Source: Nocardioides sp. Iso805N
Lineage (GTDB): Bacteria > Actinomycetota > Actinomycetes > Propionibacteriales > Nocardioidaceae
Assembly: GCF_000364605.1 (NCBI RefSeq)
Contig: NZ_KB822577.1
Coordinates: 1 to 64,000 of the forward strand
Length of the DNA stretch: 64,000 nucleotides
Direction of reading: 5' to 3'
Shown here: positions 61,987 through 64,000 of the stretch, piece by piece
How the letters are laid out: every line of letters starts with the position of its first letter
Numbering within the stretch: the stretch's first letter is position 1
Position numbers and translations under genes: made by a program
The notes under the pieces: model-generated
Databases searched by the model: none
What the model was told of the DNA's origin: nothing
The model's input: the letters and a program-made list of their open reading frames with translations, nothing else

Positions 61987-62319
61987 GCCGGCTGCGGCGT
62001 GGCTGGGCCGGCTGTCCGGTGGGGGCGTGTGACGCCCTCGGAGCAGGCCCACCGCCGAACGGACCGCAGCCTGCTGAACGACTGTTCGAGCGCTGGAGAC
62101 TGTCCGTGCCGATCGAACAGTCGTTCAGTCCCGCGGGAGGCCTCGTCCTCCGCTGAGGGGTCGTTCAACACGTTGGCCGCGGCGCTGGCGGGCCTGGTTG
62201 GGCTGGCGGGTGCCGGACCCCGCCGGCCTTAGAAACCTGGAGAGGCCATCGAGTGCGACGAGCCCCGTGGGCGAAAAGGGCATCTCGTGGCCGTCCCGCC
62301 CGTGCCGGACGGCGCTCCG
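61987..62319. other. 333-nt convergent intergenic region
   Basis: No gene. Besides the inverted repeat at 62074-62128 it contains a third partial copy of the same core, GTCGTTCAACACG at 62161-62173, and GC-rich sequence without other structure I can name. Confidence 0.5.
62074..62128. repeat. 15-bp perfect inverted repeat with self-palindromic arms
   Basis: CTGAACGACTGTTCG (62074-62088) is exactly inverted at 62114-62128, with a 25-nt spacer. Each arm also contains GAAC-N4-GTTC, so it could be a protein-binding site in its own right. It may act as a terminator for the convergent LysR and oxidoreductase genes, or as a paired regulator site. Confidence 0.75.
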
Positions 62320-63717
62320 TCACGCCCAGTGGTTGGCGTTCGCCGCCCCCTCAGGCCCGGCGAGGTAGCCGACGAACAGCCCGTCCGGGTCCCGCTCGGC
62401 GCGGATCCGGCCCAGCCGTTCCCACGACTCGTCGGAGAGGAAGCGCAGCTGGCGGTGGGAGAGGTCGCTGTCGCCGAGGTACTGCCCGACGGTGACCGGC
62501 TCGAGGTCGGCCATCGCGCGGTCGAGCCAGGCGCGGTGCTGGTCGTCCTCGGCCGGGTCCTCCCACAGCACGTACGACGCGAGGTAGATCTCCGACTGGA
62601 CCGAGAAGGCCATGTCCGGCAGCTCGCGCAGCGGGGCCATGCTGAACCAGATGGTGAAGGCCTTCTCGTTCGGCAGGGTGGTGTAGGCGCGCCGCATGGC
62701 CGGCACCACCTCCTCGGCGGTACCGGAGAGCCAGGCGTTGTCCACGACCCAGCGGTGACCTTCCGGGTTGGCGCGGACCTGCTGGGCGCGCTCGGCCTCG
62801 AACGTGGTCGGCTGGGCATCCACGCTCAGAAGCGCCCGGTCGAGCGCCGGGTTGTCCCGGAAGGGGGCGAGCGCCGCGTCGGCCTGGGCCTCGGCGTCGA
62901 CCATCGCGACGCCCGTCACCAGCAGCACCGGGGTTGCCGAGATCAGCGGATCGGTCATGGTCAGCGCCACGATCTCCACCGTGTCGGCGATGGTGGCGTG
63001 GGTCTCGTGCAGCCAGGTCATCACCTCGTCGAAGTCCTCGAGGGCGAAGGCCTGGACGGTGTGCGCGAGGTGGCCCGGGTGCGGCCGGGTGCGGAGGTGG
63101 AAGCGGGTGACCACGCCGAAGAAGCCCGGCCCGGATCCGCGTGCGGCCCAGTAGAGGTCGGTGTTCTGGGTGGCGTCGGCCCGCACCAGCTCACCGGAGG
63201 CGGTGACCACGTCGATGGCCTCGACGTACTCGGCGGCCCAGCCCCAGCCCCGGGCGTTCCAACCCTGGCCGCCCTGCAGCAGGAAGCCGCCGATGCCGAC
63301 CGTCGGGCAGTGCCCGCCGACGAAGAACCGGCCGCGCTCGGCCAGGTAGGGGCCGAGCTCGCTGCCACCCTTGACCGCCGGCGAGGCGGTCACGATGCCG
63401 GTCGCCTCGTCGTACGCGATCTCCTTGAGGCCGCCCAGGTCGATCACGAGCGCGTCGTCGCGCACCGACCATTGCGCCCAGCTGTGGCCGCCGGAGCGGA
63501 CCGCCACCTTCCAGCCGTGCTCGCGGGCGAGCCGTACGCCGTTCACGACGTCCTGCTCGCTGGCCGCCCGCAGCACCGCCGCGGGCGTGCGAGCGCTGAG
63601 CCGGCGGTTGAAGATCCGGTCGATGCGGGCCGCCTCGAATCCGGGCTCGCCGCGCAGCAGCAGCTCGCCGTCGAAGGAGTGCCCGTCGATGGAGTGCCCG
63701 TCGACGGCTGCGCTCAC
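62320..63717 (-). CDS. FAD-linked oxidase, berberine-bridge-enzyme-like, bicovalent FAD
   Basis: A 465-residue flavoprotein of the FAD_binding_4/BBE family. Both covalent FAD anchors are visible: His78 in VRSGGHSWAQW and Cys137 in GGHCPTVGIGG. The C-terminal BBE segment is GRIRAERDPDGLFVGYLAGP. Such enzymes oxidise sugars, alkaloids or polyphenolic intermediates using O2. It has no signal peptide. The start is GTG 63717, overlapping the monooxygenase stop by 4 nt; a small 15-bp duplication lies near the N-terminus. Confidence 0.9.
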   Translation of the reverse strand: MSAAVDGHSIDGHSFDGELLLRGEPGFEAARIDRIFNRRLSARTPAAVLRAASEQDVVNGVRLAREHGWKVAVRSGGHSWAQWSVRDDALVIDLGGLKEIAYDEATGIVTASPAVKGGSELGPYLAERGRFFVGGHCPTVGIGGFLLQGGQGWNARGWGWAAEYVEAIDVVTASGELVRADATQNTDLYWAARGSGPGFFGVVTRFHLRTRPHPGHLAHTVQAFALEDFDEVMTWLHETHATIADTVEIVALTMTDPLISATPVLLVTGVAMVDAEAQADAALAPFRDNPALDRALLSVDAQPTTFEAERAQQVRANPEGHRWVVDNAWLSGTAEEVVPAMRRAYTTLPNEKAFTIWFSMAPLRELPDMAFSVQSEIYLASYVLWEDPAEDDQHRAWLDRAMADLEPVTVGQYLGDSDLSHRQLRFLSDESWERLGRIRAERDPDGLFVGYLAGPEGAANANHWA

Positions 63718-64000
63718 GCCGGCACCACCAGCGCACCCAGCGTCTCGCCCATCAGTCGACCCGGGTTCTCGTCGGGGTCGACGCCGGGGTGGATCTCCCA
63801 CTCGGCGAGCTTGAGCGAGTTGTCCAGCACCATCTTCACGCGGGGGAAGCGGCGCCCCCAGTACGCCGGCAGCACCTCGTCGACGCCCCGCCCGTCGGTG
63901 AGCATCTCGGCCAGGATCACCGCGTCCTCGGCGCACATCGCCGCACCCTGCGCGATCAGTGGCGGGCAGGCGTGGGCGGCGTCGCCGATGATGATGGTGC
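63714..64000 (-). CDS. Class A flavin monooxygenase, C-terminal part (runs off window)
   Basis: Only the last ~95 residues are present. IIIGDAAHACPPLIAQGAAM is the second FAD-binding (GD) motif of para-hydroxybenzoate-hydroxylase-type monooxygenases, followed by AEDAVILAEMLTDG and a C-terminal helix region. These enzymes hydroxylate aromatic rings. It is upstream of, and overlaps, the BBE-like gene, so the two probably act in one pathway. Confidence 0.85.
   Translation of the reverse strand, partial: TIIIGDAAHACPPLIAQGAAMCAEDAVILAEMLTDGRGVDEVLPAYWGRRFPRVKMVLDNSLKLAEWEIHPGVDPDENPGRLMGETLGALVVPA

Noticed and set aside
1..64000. CRISPR array, prophage or insertion sequence
   Set aside because: No regularly spaced repeats of CRISPR type, no cas, transposase, integrase or phage structural genes seen.

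Overview
The window is high-G+C DNA from a Gram-positive actinobacterium, most like Nocardioides or a relative in the Nocardioidaceae. This is inferred from the gene set: a Streptomyces-type xylose isomerase, a GTP-type PEP carboxykinase, an Asp-type MenB, an F420-type deazaflavin-dependent oxidoreductase, RecBCD, frequent GTG starts and many apparently leaderless genes. It is ordinary chromosome: I see no rRNA, complete tRNA, CRISPR array, transposase, integrase or origin. The last gene runs off the right edge.

Layout. 0.3-3.8 kb: a probable glutarate module (LysR, class III CoA-transferase, divergent glutaryl-CoA dehydrogenase). 3.8-7.7 kb: xylose use (ROK repressor, xylA, xylB). 7.7-9 kb: a methyltransferase with a His/Asp-rich insert and an ArsC-like protein. 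9.4-11.2 kb: pckG. 11.3-16.7 kb: a secreted matrixin-like protease, a four-repeat membrane protein, a two-component system, a DUF805 protein and an aldo/keto reductase. 16.8-22.4 kb: a ROK regulator, an SsuACB-type ABC importer and a flavin monooxygenase, a probable organosulfur uptake and desulfonation unit. 22.5-24.9 kb: an MFS exporter with a divergent HxlR regulator, then a PGPGW membrane protein. 25-33.4 kb: recC-recB-recD. 33.4-37 kb: an ACT-domain protein, an unrecognised tail-anchored low-complexity protein, a deazaflavin oxidoreductase and menB.

37-44.4 kb is an accessory zone bracketed by a 19-nt near-perfect direct repeat. It contains two frameshifted genes (a small conserved-looking protein and an HHE/hemerythrin-like protein), an MmcQ/YjbR protein, an MddA-like methyltransferase, an alpha/beta-hydrolase fused to a LuxR DNA-binding domain, selO, a three-repeat membrane protein and a beta-hydroxyacid dehydrogenase. 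44.4-50.8 kb: a drug exporter with an extra C-terminal winged-helix-like region, a divergent YdeP-type molybdopterin oxidoreductase, a PLDc_N/SHOCT protein and a BrkB/YihY membrane protein.

50.8-64 kb is catabolic. It holds a bifunctional PutA with a divergent LysR, a two-subunit 3-oxoacid CoA-transferase with a divergent IclR, a tightly coupled MBL hydrolase-cupin-SDR operon, two paralogous head-to-head LysR genes, and a bicovalent-FAD oxidoreductase overlapping a class A flavin monooxygenase. The substrate of the last set cannot be read from the sequence, and it is the best candidate for an undescribed pathway. Convergent gene pairs are generally separated by strong hairpins, and several divergent pairs contain clear palindromic operator candidates.
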